From the NCBI GenBank assembly GCA_037954325.1, contig JBBMNZ010000027.1, positions 5,955,001 to 6,019,000 on the forward strand: DNA of 64,000 bases, in the 5' to 3' direction. This document shows, in pieces, positions 1 to 14,700 of this stretch. The notes beneath the pieces are model-generated. The model saw only the letters and a list, made by a program, of their open reading frames with translations, searched no databases and was not told the origin of the DNA. This stretch comes from Fistularia commersonii. Taxonomy: Eukaryota > Chordata > Actinopteri > Syngnathiformes > Fistulariidae. Position 1 is the first letter of the stretch; each line of letters begins with the position of its first letter. The translations under genes and the position numbers were made by a program.

Positions 1-979
1 TAAATGTGGATTGAAGCACATCAAAACAAGTGTATAACATCCTCAGGCAAACAGTTGTATGTTAAAAGATGCTATTCAAACAGCACAGGCTGCCCAACCA
101 CTGGAAGCCTGTGGTGTGTAACATGCTTCACAGCAATAGAATTAAAGACCTTGCAAACAACTGGTTAATCCCCTTTCCAGCTTCTCAAAGGAACGCCTGT
201 GAGGACAAACCTAAACATCCTGCCTTCACCGAACTACAATACACAGTACAACCATATATACGCAGATAAAGTTGCCCAACAACAGGCCAGACGTGGATAA
301 TGCTCAGACAGGAAGAGATGGGGCTTAACAAACACAGGTTTTTTATTCATTTGTGTAATTTTGGAATTCCATTGGTCCACAATGTATTTTGCTTACATGT
401 TGTATTTCAATTCATTTTATTTTTTGCTTGCCACAGTTCTATAATTGCAAAAAAGCAAGTCACAGTGTCCTTCACTACTATCATCGATAGCAATACTTTT
501 ATAACAATGATGCAGTAAGTTGCTGTGCTTATTCAGCAAAAAAAAGGGTATTCAGTTTTTAACTTACTTTTAAATCTCTGGCAGTTTAATGATTACAGAC
601 ATCCTGGTGCATAAACATACACATACACATACACTACTGTACATTGACAAACTGTACCTTAAATTGTAAACTGGCAGGTGTCAGATAACCATAAATCAAC
701 CAGAGACTTCAATCTTTTCATCCCTAGCAAACTCTCTGCCTCCTATATGCAAACACTCGAGGTTACGGACACAGATTATATTTCATTGCAGGATATCCCT
801 GTCAGAGATTTGTGTCTTGTGTGACCCGCAAGTAAAATAAAATGTATCTTCAAATACATATATGAGCAGCACTGAACAACAAAACTGATAGCTCCATATT
901 CCATCAATAATTACAAGAGAGGGTTTATATAATCAGCATTACAAAGGAACAAATTGTTGTCATCTTGCATGACACCTAC
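1..979 (-). other. csmd1 intron after Sushi9 (partial)
   Basis: Intron sequence downstream of the Sushi9 exon, running off the window. No coding motif or recognisable mobile element on either strand. The short open frames at 69-269 and 300-518 show no domain. Confidence 0.7.
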
Positions 980-1174
980 CTTTACATGCTGGTAGAGCCT
1001 TGTCCCATACTGGCTTTCCATCATGCCCCATGACACATGTGATGGTGTCCCCACCCACTGTTGTGTAGCCATGGTGGCAGTTGAAGGAAATTTGAGATCC
1101 TAGTTTATAGTCATAACCCATCCGACTTGCGTTCATGATGTTTCCAGGGTCAAAACAGGCCTCTCTTGGTTTCT
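980..1174 (-). CDS. csmd1: csmd1 exon: Sushi9
   Basis: Complete Sushi module, residues 1113-1177, 195 nt: [20 protein letters not shown], then [20 protein letters not shown] and [12 protein letters not shown]. This is the most 3' exon in the window. Donor GTAGGT, phase 1 at both ends; NAS is a possible N-glycosylation site. The [15 protein letters not shown] start is the same as in human CSMD1. The next exon, CUB10, would be beyond position 1. Confidence 0.96.
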
Positions 1175-2819
1175 CTGTGGAGAGAGCAAAGTTCATGTAA
1201 CTTGGGGAAAAGGGGGGAAAAAAACAAGTAAAATGTACCTGAACAAACCAGAATCAATCTGTCTAGAGGAAATCTTTATGCAGCCTAGGTATATTATACT
1301 GTATACTGAATTTCTGCATAATTGTGGAAAATGGAGGAAAACTTAAGGGTAAAAGGAGAGCATGGCGAAAGATGATGAAAACTCAAGTAGTTGAACATGA
1401 TGGGAAAATGTTTTGGTTCTTTACAATGTGCTGGTGAGCGAGATCGACTCTCTGTGATTCCCCAATAAGTATTTGAAATTGGACTTGACAGAATAAATCT
1501 GACAAGAGAGAGAGGGAAGTGAGGGGCAAAATGGAAGTGAAGAAGGGAAATGATTATGGCTGTATTTTAATTAAAGTGATGGCAGATGAAAGGTAGTGAA
1601 TTAATGACAAAAGAACAAAGGTGTGAGGTGGTATGATGAGACAGACATCAGAGCAGGAGATAATCTTTTTTAATTACAAATAAATGGAGTGAGTGAAACT
1701 AAAAGAAAAAAAAAGTTCATAAATCTTGACAGAGCAGATCTAGTCTATAGTCAAACAACTACTAATCAGTTCCACATTGACTAAAGCTGTTAAATTATCA
1801 CCTGTCTGTAAAACCTGGATGAGTGACAATCTCCAGGGGTAAACAATTCCCGGACTGACATGAAAAGGCTTGCCCTTTCAGAGGAAAAACCCTTCTGAGG
1901 TTGAAATTAATTGAGAACGTGGCTTAGAATCATATCACGTCTTGGAGAGCAAACAATCGTATATCAACATTATAATCATCACACTTCAGAATCTCCTTTT
2001 AGTCACAATGGTTTACAGAACACCGAATGCATGTAGTTATCACACTCTCAGTAGAATTATGATCAGCACTGGTTTATTTTCAATAATGACAGGCCATGTC
2101 AGTTTAACATGGATATAATACATGAAGGTTTAATTCCAGCGTATTAATTTCTATATCTTTATCATTTTCTATCATGCAATGCTTTGTTGAGAGGCATCAC
2201 TTGGGTGATTTTATCAGCTGTGCTATCAGTACATTCAGCAGGACTAGTTCTAACAAAGCTGTATTGGTTCCCTGCCAATTCTTACAAGATGACGGCGAGT
2301 TGATAGCTACTAAAGTAAAATTACTGCATTTACAGCAAATGTTGTCATATTTCACACAATACAAATTTTCACTACTCCTTCCAGTGGTAATTCTATGATT
2401 GTTTTTACTTGCACTATTACAACCAGTCCATACTTTGCACTTCGGAAAATAAGGCTGCTTTAAAACATTTAGTTCTTTTCTGAGCATTTTCCTCAACACT
2501 TGTGACCTTTTTGAAAGATGCATTAGGACATTATGCTAAGACGAATTTCTATGCTTTAATTACCTCTGTATTCGATGGCGAAGCCAGACATGCCCAGTGA
2601 GGCATCAGATCTGAATGCCAGGAAGAGACTGTTACCACTGCTTTCTATCCGCTCTGGGGCCTGGTTGCCTTGGAGACTTGCTAGTAACGGCCCATTAGAG
2701 TCTATCCCTTCGTAGATGTGTAGGAAATCATAACTTGGCTCCATGTTAAAACTGTGGGGAAAAAAAAAAGTTGAAGTGAAATTCAATGCAAGCATGTATG
2801 AGTAACTGTCTGAATGTTT

Positions 2820-2899
<80 letters not shown>

Positions 2900-5800
2900 C
2901 TATGAGTAGCAGGATGCTAATGCATAATTATTCTATTCTAATAAGTTGTGCTGAATACATTTTTTGAATCTTTTAGTTTATCAGATGCTAATCTTTCTAA
3001 GCTCATTCCAATGTGTTGGCAGGCCTTGCACTCCAGTGTAAAATTAAATTGGAATCTTTGTTTTTGGTATTCTACGAATCACAAAAAATATCTCAACACG
3101 CACACATCATATATATATTTACATATATTTCCAATTTCCCTTTTTTGAATTTAAGCTTTAAAGTGGAATCTCCAATTAACATTTTTAATTCCACTTGCTA
3201 ATTTATGAACTACACTCTTAGTAAATCCCAGCTAATTTGCCACATAGCTAATTTATTTCACTCTCTGGCTAAAGCAACAGTCTATTGTATACTTGATCAT
3301 AGTAGTCATAATAGATACAAGAAAGACATTTACAAAGAAACTGATAACGGTACAGTTGTGTTACACAGAGGGATATGATGTCTACAGCTTAAAACCATGA
3401 AGACAAAATTGGGTCATTTTCTTCTGTTGGCCATCTAGAGAAAGTCCTCTTCATTTGTATCTTATTTGCCATCTGTGAAACGCCAAGCCTCAATTTGTTT
3501 AAATCGTGCTGCACAATTAAAGTGGGAACCACGTATAAACACACTTGGGCGTTTTTAAATAAATTATGACACATGATCTAAGGTTCATCGTGCAAGTGAT
3601 TTCAGAATTTGTTAAATTAATCATAATTTGTTCAACTATAAATAATCTTCACAGGAGGCTTGGTGCAAACTACAGAGAGGTTGTCATCAGTCTCAAAATT
3701 AGTCATAGGTGTGATGTAGGTTGCATAGAAATGTTTCCAAAAGGTTTCAGATTAATTTTAATAGGTAGCCAGGGCACCTGCACTGTCATACTTTCTTAGG
3801 AGTCAGGCAATTCTGAAACTGGGGTGCCATTGCACAAACCGTCCAAAAGAATAACTGTCAGACTCTTTAGATGTCAAAATTAGGTTAACGATGAAAGAAC
3901 ATGATGGAAACAGGGTAAAGCTATCATTAATACTAATCAATGTATAAAATTAGGGCCTAAAGTTGTCAGGGCCTGGATTTCAAAGCATCCAGAGTTAGCT
4001 CAAACAAACAGGACAAACAGATGGCCACTGCATCATTTGTCATGTACCAGCTGACAGGAAGTAGCGATGATACATGTATTGCTCCTTGGACTTGTTAGCA
4101 TCTGGTATAGGATAGGGCCACAAAGCACAACCCAAGCATAAACCTTATTCACATCTTTCCATGGAGCAGAACGTGTAGCATTGTTCAAGCTTCAGCCTTC
4201 TGAATCAGGGGAGCAAGTCAATGAACCCGGGTGTGGATGACAGCTTTGGCTTGGGTCCAGCTATGAGCTCCAGGTAATTCAAGAATCACATTCATAATAC
4301 TTACTATACTGGGACACTGCATAAAATAGCCATGCAAGTGGGACTGAAGGGTCCCTGACACCTATACACAGTGGGGCATTCAACCATCATCTGTTACTAC
4401 GAAGCAAGAGCTCAGAGAAAGATGATTGTTATATCAGGTAGTAGTATGAAAAATTGAATCAGCGTGAGATATGGTGAGTTTGGTAAAGTGAACTTAAACC
4501 AGTACAATGTTTAACAAAAAAAAACAAAACAACAAAAAACAGAACTGCTGCTACAATGTCTTTCTCATGGTTTGATAAAAGTTCACAGTTTCCATAATGG
4601 GTAGGTTTACTTGCAATCAATGGTAGTGGAAGAATTTTGGATGTTCAGCATTTCCTGCACCGCTTTTGGTGACGGAAATAATTATCATAGGGGCTTTGCA
4701 CTGTTTTGTGTTCAGGTACCAACAAAAATGTAGAGACTGCATTCCTATTGGCTAAATTTCAATCCAGGTAATGAATAAAATCAATAAACAAAATGTGGCC
4801 AGTGTTCCAGTGATTATAAAACAAAAAAAAATTACATTCCTTGAACAGAATATTTAAGTGTCCAAATACCCTCTTAATGTCCTAAAACTGCAGCCAAAGG
4901 CTGAAAACCGTTATTGAGTTGACAGACGAAAATCTAATTTATTACAAATTACTGAAAAGTCATTGCTAGACTTTGCAATCATGACTCAGTGGGCTGAAAA
5001 GATGTGTCCTGTGGGCTGAGAGCACAGATCTTGTCTATTAAATGGGAAACTCACAATGCAGGAGAGACTTTAGAAGACAACAGCGAAAAATGTTCTTACG
5101 ACAGGTTGTACCCGAGATGAAGTTGTGCATTTGAAAATATACATCAGAATAAATAATACAATTATTCAGTTTGATTGTCAAGAATTTAATAATTATATTT
5201 TCAAAATATAATCTAATTAGATTGCATATGTATTAGTTGCTTAATTTCGATTGAGGTAGAGAAGGTGATGTCTGAATCAAACCCAAGAAAAAAATACTAC
5301 TATTAGTAATGCAATGTAAAAGGATGTTTTTCCAACAACCTCACTGATCATAATAAACCAAAACAGAAATACATGCAAACAAAATGATTCTTCTTTCTAA
5401 CCATAAAAGGTTCTTTGATGTTAGCGTAAAGGTTCAGAATACAAATTCAACAATATCATCTTCACACATTTGATACTTACATGTAGCAGCTGTCATTGCA
5501 ACTCCCTCACCTGACTAACTCATTAAACTTTGTGAAAAACATCAGTACCGCAACTGTGTCTCAATCATTACTCTAAATATAGCCATAATTAAGAACATTT
5601 TACACTTGAACTAGCAATTGAAGGGCAACCTTGTTTCTACAAACACATGATCAGTTTTATGCACCTTTCATTTATTTATTTTCTTTTATTTTTCTTTTCA
5701 TATCATAGCTGCTGTTGATGTTTTGTAGAAAGAGAGACACCATCATAAAGTGACTGCCTACCTTTTAAAGATGAGGGCAATTACAAAGTCTGGATTCACT

Positions 5801-8721
5801 CTGATTCTCCAATCACACTCTTTCCCTGGAGGGTAAGGCTGGGGATAGTTGGGAGAGAGAATGACCCCAGAAGGACCACTGACATTCCCCCCACAGGTTG
5901 CTGCAGAAAACAGAAAGAGCAGAGGGTATAGCAGCAGAGAAAAGTGAGAGATGATTACACAGCAATGGTGTTGGAGTAATTCGGACACAGAATCACCCCT
6001 GATTGACCACTCATATCACCCTCAGGTAGGCGGAATGGAATAGAGTTAGTTAGGGATGAGAAGAGAATAACCCCTTGTGGACTTCTGATATTATCTTCAC
6101 AGCGAGCAAGGAAAGGTGGAAGAGCAAATCAGGCTGAAAGAACGACTGTAGGACTTGGAAACAGAGTATCAGACTGGGGCTAGTTAACATGGAGGATTGC
6201 TCCTCGTGGTCCTGTTATACTTCAGCACAAGATGGACAGGAATGGATGTTGGTCAGAAAAACAGATGTATTCAAGCAGCAATTCCATGATGTGAGGAAAG
6301 AGTTTGATACATGAGTATCTTGGGGGTGGGTGGTGGGTCTGAACACATCATCAACAATGACAGAGGAAACAATCATTAACAGTTTAAAATTACACTAACA
6401 CAGAGACCAAAGAATGCTCTGTGTCATTTGGGCTTAATTCTAGGGCATTTTGATCACCTCGGGATTGCAGAGGAGTGCAGGAGATGGAGTCATATAGATG
6501 ATAAGCAATAAAACAAAGAAGGGGATTTGTGGCATGAAAAATTCAAGGTTAAAAAAAAATCAGGAGCAATATCAGCAACAAAGCATGTGTGGTTTCAAGG
6601 AAAAGGGTTGAAAGCAAGAAAAGATGCATGGTCTGAAAAAGGCTGAGGGAGGTAACCTTGTTACTCGCTACAGGAATTTTCACCATTGTACTCACATGGC
6701 TTCCAACTAATTATCTACCTATGATTGTCCTTGCATGGTTTAACACCTGCCATCATTAAATCATATTTTCCTTGACTCAATTCAACCTACCTTGGAGTGA
6801 TATTGTATGTTTGGTGTGTAAACCAAATTGACAATACAGAAGAGAAACAGTAGACACAATATTTAAGTCCAAAGACAGTTATACCGCCTGACAGATACCT
6901 TCTGTTGAAATGTGGGGTCAGGTACTTTAGTGAAAGTGTTACTTGCTTAGTTGGGGGTTATACATCAGGAGGGCTTGCAGGACTCATTAGACCGTTTGAA
7001 GAATGAGTTTACCTGTTTTTGCTCTGCTATTTTTGCATTTCCCTACATATATTAACAGAGAGTCACTTGCCTTTTAAAAAAATAATCCAAGTGTGTCAGG
7101 AAAATAAAGGAAAGAAAATACACCTGATTACGGATAATGGGAAAACAAACTGAACAAATATTGAGTGGGTGGAGTGGGAGATCTGGAAGATCGCTGGATG
7201 ATGACGATTTGTAAAAAAGAGTAAACAAGCTATATTTCACCAGATTTTTACAAGAATTAAAGCAAAATAACACATCACATTATTTATTTCACCAGTCGGG
7301 TATGTAGGACTGGAGCAGTTGGATCTAAGGTGTCAAATGACCTAAAATAAATGTACAGTTAGAGCTGACATAACCCAGAGAAATCTGCAGCCATTTCACA
7401 TTAAGCTTAACGCACATAGAAAATGAAAAAGGGCCATAACTGTCCTGTTAGCTGCATAAAATAAATTAATATGTAATGAATTAATATGTTTTTGGCTCGT
7501 TATGTTTCATATATATTTACTTAGTTTAATGCTACCAACTATCAAAGTGTTTATTTCTGGAATTTCTAAAAAAAAGATTCATCATTCTTATCTTATTTGA
7601 ACCATTCATAGAGCTAAGTATATATAATTGTTGAATTTCAAAATTATTTCAGTTGCAAATCATTTATCTTTACACAACTGTTAGTTCAAAAAAAACAATT
7701 CAGCATTTCATTAAAGAAACAGCACTCAGACGCTTGACATTAACACTCTTTTCATTAAAGTATAAAACTTCATGAGAACTATAAAAGAGTGCCAATAAAA
7801 CCCCGAATGGTTGTCATCCAAATGGAGGCCTTGCAGATTACTTAATTGTATCAAGTATAGTGCCAGAGCTACTGCATCATTCTACTCCTTAAAACCTTAA
7901 AAATACATGTCATGATGTCATTTGAGACCACGATGGAGCCCCAGCCTGCAGTCTGAGGGACCATCTGGCACACCAGGAGCACAGTGAAGCACATGGATCA
8001 CCTCACAGTCAGGCTTAAATTGATTGTCCCCAAAAGTAATATGTTAGAAGTGAAACAACTGTCACACTTGTTGTTTTTCCTCTGCCCTCTAAGCTTGGGT
8101 ATAGCTTTGAATTACAAGTCCTTAATATACATATTATATACATTTTTTACCATGAGTGATGAAAGTGAAAACCAATTACATTTTCCATTTTCCTATATAT
8201 ATACACATATACACATATGTATTTTTGCATGTAATTCATCCTTTGATGATACTGGGAATGTATTCAGTTAATGACCTGTTGTCAATATGCACCTACCTAT
8301 ACACGTTGGAGGGTCAGGTTGCCAATAGAATCTGTTATTCATCCGTACACATGTGATTGTTTCCTCTCCTTGGAGCTGGTATCCAGGATCACACTGGAAT
8401 GTCATGCTGTCACCAGGCTCCTTACTGTCTCCGTATCGAGAACCATTCACAGGGATTCCAGGGTCGTTGCAAGTTGTAGCTGTCGTTGCTGAAGAGAGGG
8501 ATGATTTGAGATACGTTAAGTCGGAGAAAATGCAGATTGTTAAAATTGAATATAAAGCAGACTACTCAATGGCTTTTGAACATCTACTATAAATAACTTA
8601 ATAATACTTCATTATGTTTGCATACTTCACAGCATCCATTTTTATTTAAATCTGTGGCTGTATAAGAGGTGAATGATATGTTTGCTTAAGAGTGGAACAC
8701 AATTTATTCAAGGAAACAGTA

Positions 8722-8772
<51 letters not shown>

Positions 8773-11700
8773 GAGCTGGTAATATTTGCCCCTTTTTACT
8801 GCATAATATTATCTTTTTGTCTTCAGGCAACTATGAAGTACTCAAATAATTAATTTCACGTTTTGCTCTATTTGCTCATAAGCCATACGGCTTTGCTAAT
8901 GATGAGTCGCCAGAAGACATGATACAATTTTAGGGGTCACAGGCAGTAATTGTGGAGAAAAAATACTGTCACTAACAAATGCAAACAAATGCTCAGAAAA
9001 ACACATTGAATTACATACATAGATCAAAACTCGGCCCCTATGATGTGAGATAATAACATGTGTACATGGAAGCCATTGTTATGAGTAATTACGCAGCCTG
9101 ACCTTAAAACTTGTTACTTTGTATAAGGTATGGAAATTCAGATAGAATATTAAAATTTCCAATGCTTTGTCTATGGAAACATGATGATCAGGATTGTTAT
9201 GTAAATATGTGTATAAAAGTGAAAGCCAAAAAAGCCATAAGACTAAATAGGATGACTTTCTGAAATATATATTTGTAATCACAACAGCCCTGAAAAATCT
9301 TTTGTTTACTGAAACTCAAACTTTGCCCAAAATATTTTAGTGAAGTACTATTACCTCTGCTTTAGTAAATCAGCAGAGCGGTAAATACAAAGGGCAATTA
9401 CCATATTAATGGAGTAACAATGCTATGATTACCATGCATGTCAGAGCAAATATTTATTGTTTTAAATACGAAGTGATTGAAAAAACAATGTGTCTCTGCG
9501 AGACAGTGATAGTGAGAGACATGAGTGGAATCTGGAAACAGCCATTACAGATTTTAATGCCTGATTTTATACTGGCTTGTCAATCTGAGAGCTGTCACTG
9601 TTAATCGCTCAAGTGCATGCACAGCTGCTAGGATATTCTTTCATGCCCTTGTGATCTGCATTTGCCCTCATAGATTCAGGTGTATATATAACAACTGTGT
9701 ATCTTAAGTTTTACGTTATTGTCATTCAAGTGGTGAACACCCTGAACACCTTTAAACAGTCTTGTGTACCAGCAGATGGTCAAATAGATCTTTTACTTGT
9801 ACTTTGCAGCTTTCAGTGGGATGCTTGCCTCTGTGGAGTTATATTTCTTTGTGGTCCTTTATGTCAATAAAAAAAGGAGCTGTAGACATGTTGGCATTTT
9901 GTCTATTTTCAGGATATCTTCATGGCCCTGAGAAATCTAGAATATCTTGTGTGCTGTTGTGTTAGCGTCCACAGGTTTATGGGGATTTGTATGGCCTCAC
10001 TTGTATTTTGCATCTCATAACATTTTTTCATTTATCTCTTTTCATATTTTTAAATTTTTTGAACATTATGAGAGTACCCTGATATCAGAAGGCTTCTATT
10101 TGCCCTGGTGCCTGACCCAGAGATATTCTGGCCTTCATCCATTCATGTATCTGTTCTCCATCAACTCCATCACACATACAAACCTTGTCCATATCTGTTT
10201 TACTTATGTAAATCACTTTGAAGGCTAGACAATGCATATTTCCCAAAATTGTTATAACAAAATACTCTTGAAATGGTATCTGGAAATATTCAGGCTATTC
10301 TCTGCTTTCATACACTTTTTCATAGTGCAGGGAGAAAGTTACCAGGTCATTGTAAAAAAGACAGATGAGGCTCTTGGTCTAATTGGATGACCTAATCATC
10401 ATGGCCTTCTCCCAGCAGAAAGATGCTTTTGACACAGGGGCACTTGTGCAATGACTGGAAGCTCCACTTCGCAACATTAATTGAACTAGGTGTAGGGGGG
10501 AGGTCCGACAACACGAGGTCCGGCAATAATTTTGGCTGCAACCAGCCAGATTTGATCTGCCTCTATGAGGCTGCACAGGGTATCAGTAAGTTATGACCTG
10601 TCCCCCAGATGATATGATTTGTGCCTTGACCTATTTTAGGACAAAAGTGAAATGAGCTCCATTTCTCCTTTTCTGTTGCAAAAGCAAAAACACTTCTGAG
10701 CTGTATCGATGCAGTATATTTTGAGAGCATTACACACACACACACACACACACACGCATGCACACAGTATGAAATTTGTTACAAAGGGTAATAGATGTTG
10801 TTCTTTTATAGTCATGTCTGTGTCACTGGCTGTGTGATGATAGTTGTAGACATTTGTGCTGCAGCATCTTGGGCTTTTTCCATGCCATTTTATCAGTTCT
10901 ATCTATCCAGTGTTTCTCATTCATGGCGCTGGACAGCAGATGATGCCCTTTTACGCATATTCCAATCAGGGCACCCCTAATCACATCAGCACGGATTAGT
11001 GGGCTGCACGGGGACCATTATGATACATAATCACTTTCCCATCCGTCTGCAGTATCAGGCATATTTGAAATTTCAAACTATTTCATTTGTCCACATAGCC
11101 ATGTTACAGCTGATTCTCATCTCAGAGAATGTGTGAATTAGAGTATCTTATCAGTTGTTGGCACTGGCATCACACCGGGCATTGAGTATATCATTTTTAA
11201 ACTTTTAAACCAACAGGAACAGCTTTTAGAGGTCAAAGCTTAAACAATAGATAATGTTAGTTAGGTATTTTAATGGCATATTTTGTGAATAGACAAAACC
11301 CCTCAAGACTAAGCCCCTGTCTCCAACAGTATTATCCAAATAAAGTGCTGACTTTTAAAAGCAGAGCTCAGGTCATGCAATAGTAACTGTATAGGCAGAT
11401 CTCAGAGGGATGTGTATGTGGCACAAGGGAATAAAAGAAAATGACTGTGCATGACATCTCTTTACAGGAATATTCCTATACTCAAAGAATTTAAGATGTG
11501 ATTAACATCCGTAATGTCCTGTTCTTATGAATGCATGGAAACCGGGCAGAAATCGGCCATGTGTGTTTCTTTTGCTTGTGTCTTTCGAACTGAGGTGTGT
11601 GTCTGTGTGCACACAGGTTTGTGGGTACGTGCATGCAACAGAGGGGGCCATCATGAAAAGGCAGCTGCAAAGGTGTGCTGATCTTGACTGTATTTTCTCC

Positions 11701-14700
11701 CTCTGCTTGGGTTTTCTTACTCACTGCTTTTGATTGATTTTGCCGCTACACTGGATCACATAGACTGTAGTCAATGATTCCAAAGGGATAGCACAGAAAC
11801 ATTTTTTGGGGTTGAGTGGCTCAACCAGAAAGGCCATCACTGCATCCAAGGGAAGCAGTTATTTTGTAACTTGACCTTCCTTTTCTTTTTCTAAAACATG
11901 CTTCGAGTGCTATATAAATATAAAAAGAGTACTTTGTGAAACATATACATGGGGCTTAGTTTTGAAAACTCAAAGGATTCATAAATACCGTGTGTCATTT
12001 TTCGATTTTGTTGTGCACCTGATAAATAACACTGGGGGCACAAGGGTTTGTATATCTTGGGGAGATATAAGCCGTTCTTTTGCCTCAGATCTTTAATTAC
12101 GTGTTTGATTTTTATAATTTGAGGTTTTTCAGAAATCATTTTAGATGCACTAATCATTCCAGTTTAACTCCCTTGTAGTCATTCTAACCAAAGTTTACAT
12201 AATACCTAAGAAACCATAGGTGCCTTTTGTATTATTAATTGACCTACCACCACCAAATGTTTTCTTTGTCAGTCGATGTTTAGGAGGTGAATTCGACCCC
12301 CCATAATTGTGAATGTTATATTTATATATAAATATTTGTCAACCTTTGAAATGTGTGACCTGCAGTGTTTAAAAATCATGCTTAGTTCCTTGGTCAGTAT
12401 TTTTAAAACTGCAGAAAATAGTACTTACTTGAGAACTGAATAGAAAACCCTTGTTTGCTGATGAAGTAATCGGAATCAAATTGGAGTGTGAGAATGTTGA
12501 ATGTTGAATGGATGTCTTCGGGTAAGGCTGGACCTGACCACTCTTTCAACATGATGCCTCCATCCGATGGCCCAGATGGGCCATCCCAAACTCTGAGGAT
12601 ATCATGGCCGATTTCAGTGTCAAAGACAATGAAATGGAGGCTGAAAACACAGGAGATGCAACACAAACACCATTATGTTTCACTTTATTTGAGACGATGA
12701 CTTCATAGCCTGCTTTAAAGTTAATATAAATTCAATAACGCAAAAGGGTAAGAGAGAAACAAAAAATATCTATATCTGGTTGACATTTTTAAATTTTCAC
12801 ATCAGATTTTCTTTCAAAGCAAAACTGATTATAATCATAATTATCACAAATAGTTTCACTGAACTATCAAGCTGCTTCACAATTACCTTATAGTCTTCCC
12901 AGTGTCAGCCTCTATAGTCCAGGTGCAGTGGAGGTTGTTTTCGTATGGAGCAGGGTATCCTGGAGACAGAATCCTTCCAGACACTGCTCCAGAGATGTGA
13001 CCTCCACACTCCGCTTAAAGGAAAGAAGACAAAGAAATTATAAAATTACACATATTTTTATGTTCTGGTCATAACTATACCGACCGTGTGATTAGGATAT
13101 GCATTTTATTGCTTTCATTTAGTTAATGGAGCATGGAGACTACTTAAATCCTTGGTGGCATAATCACAATTCACAGGGCATGCCAAACATCAGAGTATGG
13201 GAGAATTTTCAGGGATCCCTGAGAGGACCACTGTAAGGTTAGAGTTAATTACATGCATATCATAATAATTCTCCATATGTGCAATAGAACGATTGTCTTC
13301 TGTGCAATAAATGTTTCACTGTGCAACAACCACTGCTTATACACCAAAATTACCACATGTACCAGTAATCATATACATATACTTGTATATACATATACAT
13401 ATCATATACATTCTATAATCATATACATCTATAATCTGTAATCATGTACATATACTACATACGTTACATATATTTTTATATATTTTTACATACCTTTAAA
13501 GGTTTTAAATACCTTTATTTTTATTTATTTCTTTTTATCTTTACTGTTCTTTTTATTTTATTTTTATTATTCGCTATTTTTATTCTATTTTGGTTCGTCC
13601 CCACAAAGCTGCTTTCAATGAAAAGCAATTTCCCCTTGGGGGATCAATAGAGTATTCTGATTCTGATTCTGATTCTAATTCATGATATTACTGAAGATAC
13701 CATCAATTCTTGCAAACCACCAAACATTGCTGATAGAGCCCAGAGGTAATGCCAGGTCATCTAGTAATTGAATAATTCCTGTTCATTCCCTAGCTCCTCC
13801 ATTAAACATGTTAGAATGTCCTTCAACAAAACAATGACCGCCTAACCCCTCTTTGTGAGCACACAGGACTGAAAGATTGCAGACTCCACTATTGGTGAAG
13901 GAATAGTGTTTATGAAAGATGATTCCAGTGGAGGAAAGAATGGGCAAAAGCTATACAATGTCTATTCAGCTGAGCAGGAGAATGCTTGCTCCTTTTGTTT
14001 CTCATAATTTGCTCATATCCTTTTAAAAAAAGTGGCTTGGCTCAAAATCCCTTCAGGTTCTTGGACTTAAATGTTGTTTCCCATGTCTAGCTGTATTATA
14101 CTTCTGTTCAACAAGAGGATTTTCTTCCATTTGCTGTAAAATATTTTGAGATGTGAAGGTTGATTTGAATGAAAAGTAGTCCAAAAAACCATTTCTCATT
14201 AAATCAATCTTGAATTGTCTTGAGTTATGCTCTGTAGCTTCAAGGTAAGTGAAATACTTTGATCACTGCTTTTTCTTTCTTCCTCTATAAAATTCAGTTC
14301 AGAGTTCAGAAAGAAAATATGTTTGATACACAAGAGAGAACTCCTAACACAAAGTAACATGGCGGTTTATGCTAAGAGCACATGATAACATGGAACTGTG
14401 GAAAACTACATACACTTTGGCTCAATGAGCTAGAAAAACACTATTGATAAGAGAACTGCTTGATAAAGGAGAGGCACTAGTTGTGAATATTTGTATGGGT
14501 TGCAAGCAACCCACCAACAAACTCCTGCAAGCAACATAAGAATCCTTTTTTGTAATACCTCAGGCAGAAACAGGCAAATACAGAAACTGTGCAAACAAGA
14601 CCAGAAATATACTAAAGAACATTTCATACAGGCATATAATGCAAACAGCCACACAATATAACCAACTGTTTCAGTACCTAGAGAGAAAAATATAGGAGGG

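Larger units (their letters stand above)
8489..12428 (-). other. csmd1 intron between CUB8 and Sushi8
   Basis: 3,940-bp intron with a TA repeat (8731-8769) and a CA repeat (10732-10755). The patch at 10380-10600 is less AT-rich and could be an old repeat, but I do not recognise it. Confidence 0.65.

Noticed and set aside
7900..7985. Possible further decayed CUB piece ([12 protein letters not shown])
   Set aside because: Only a few residues match and the flanks show no CUB or Sushi pattern.
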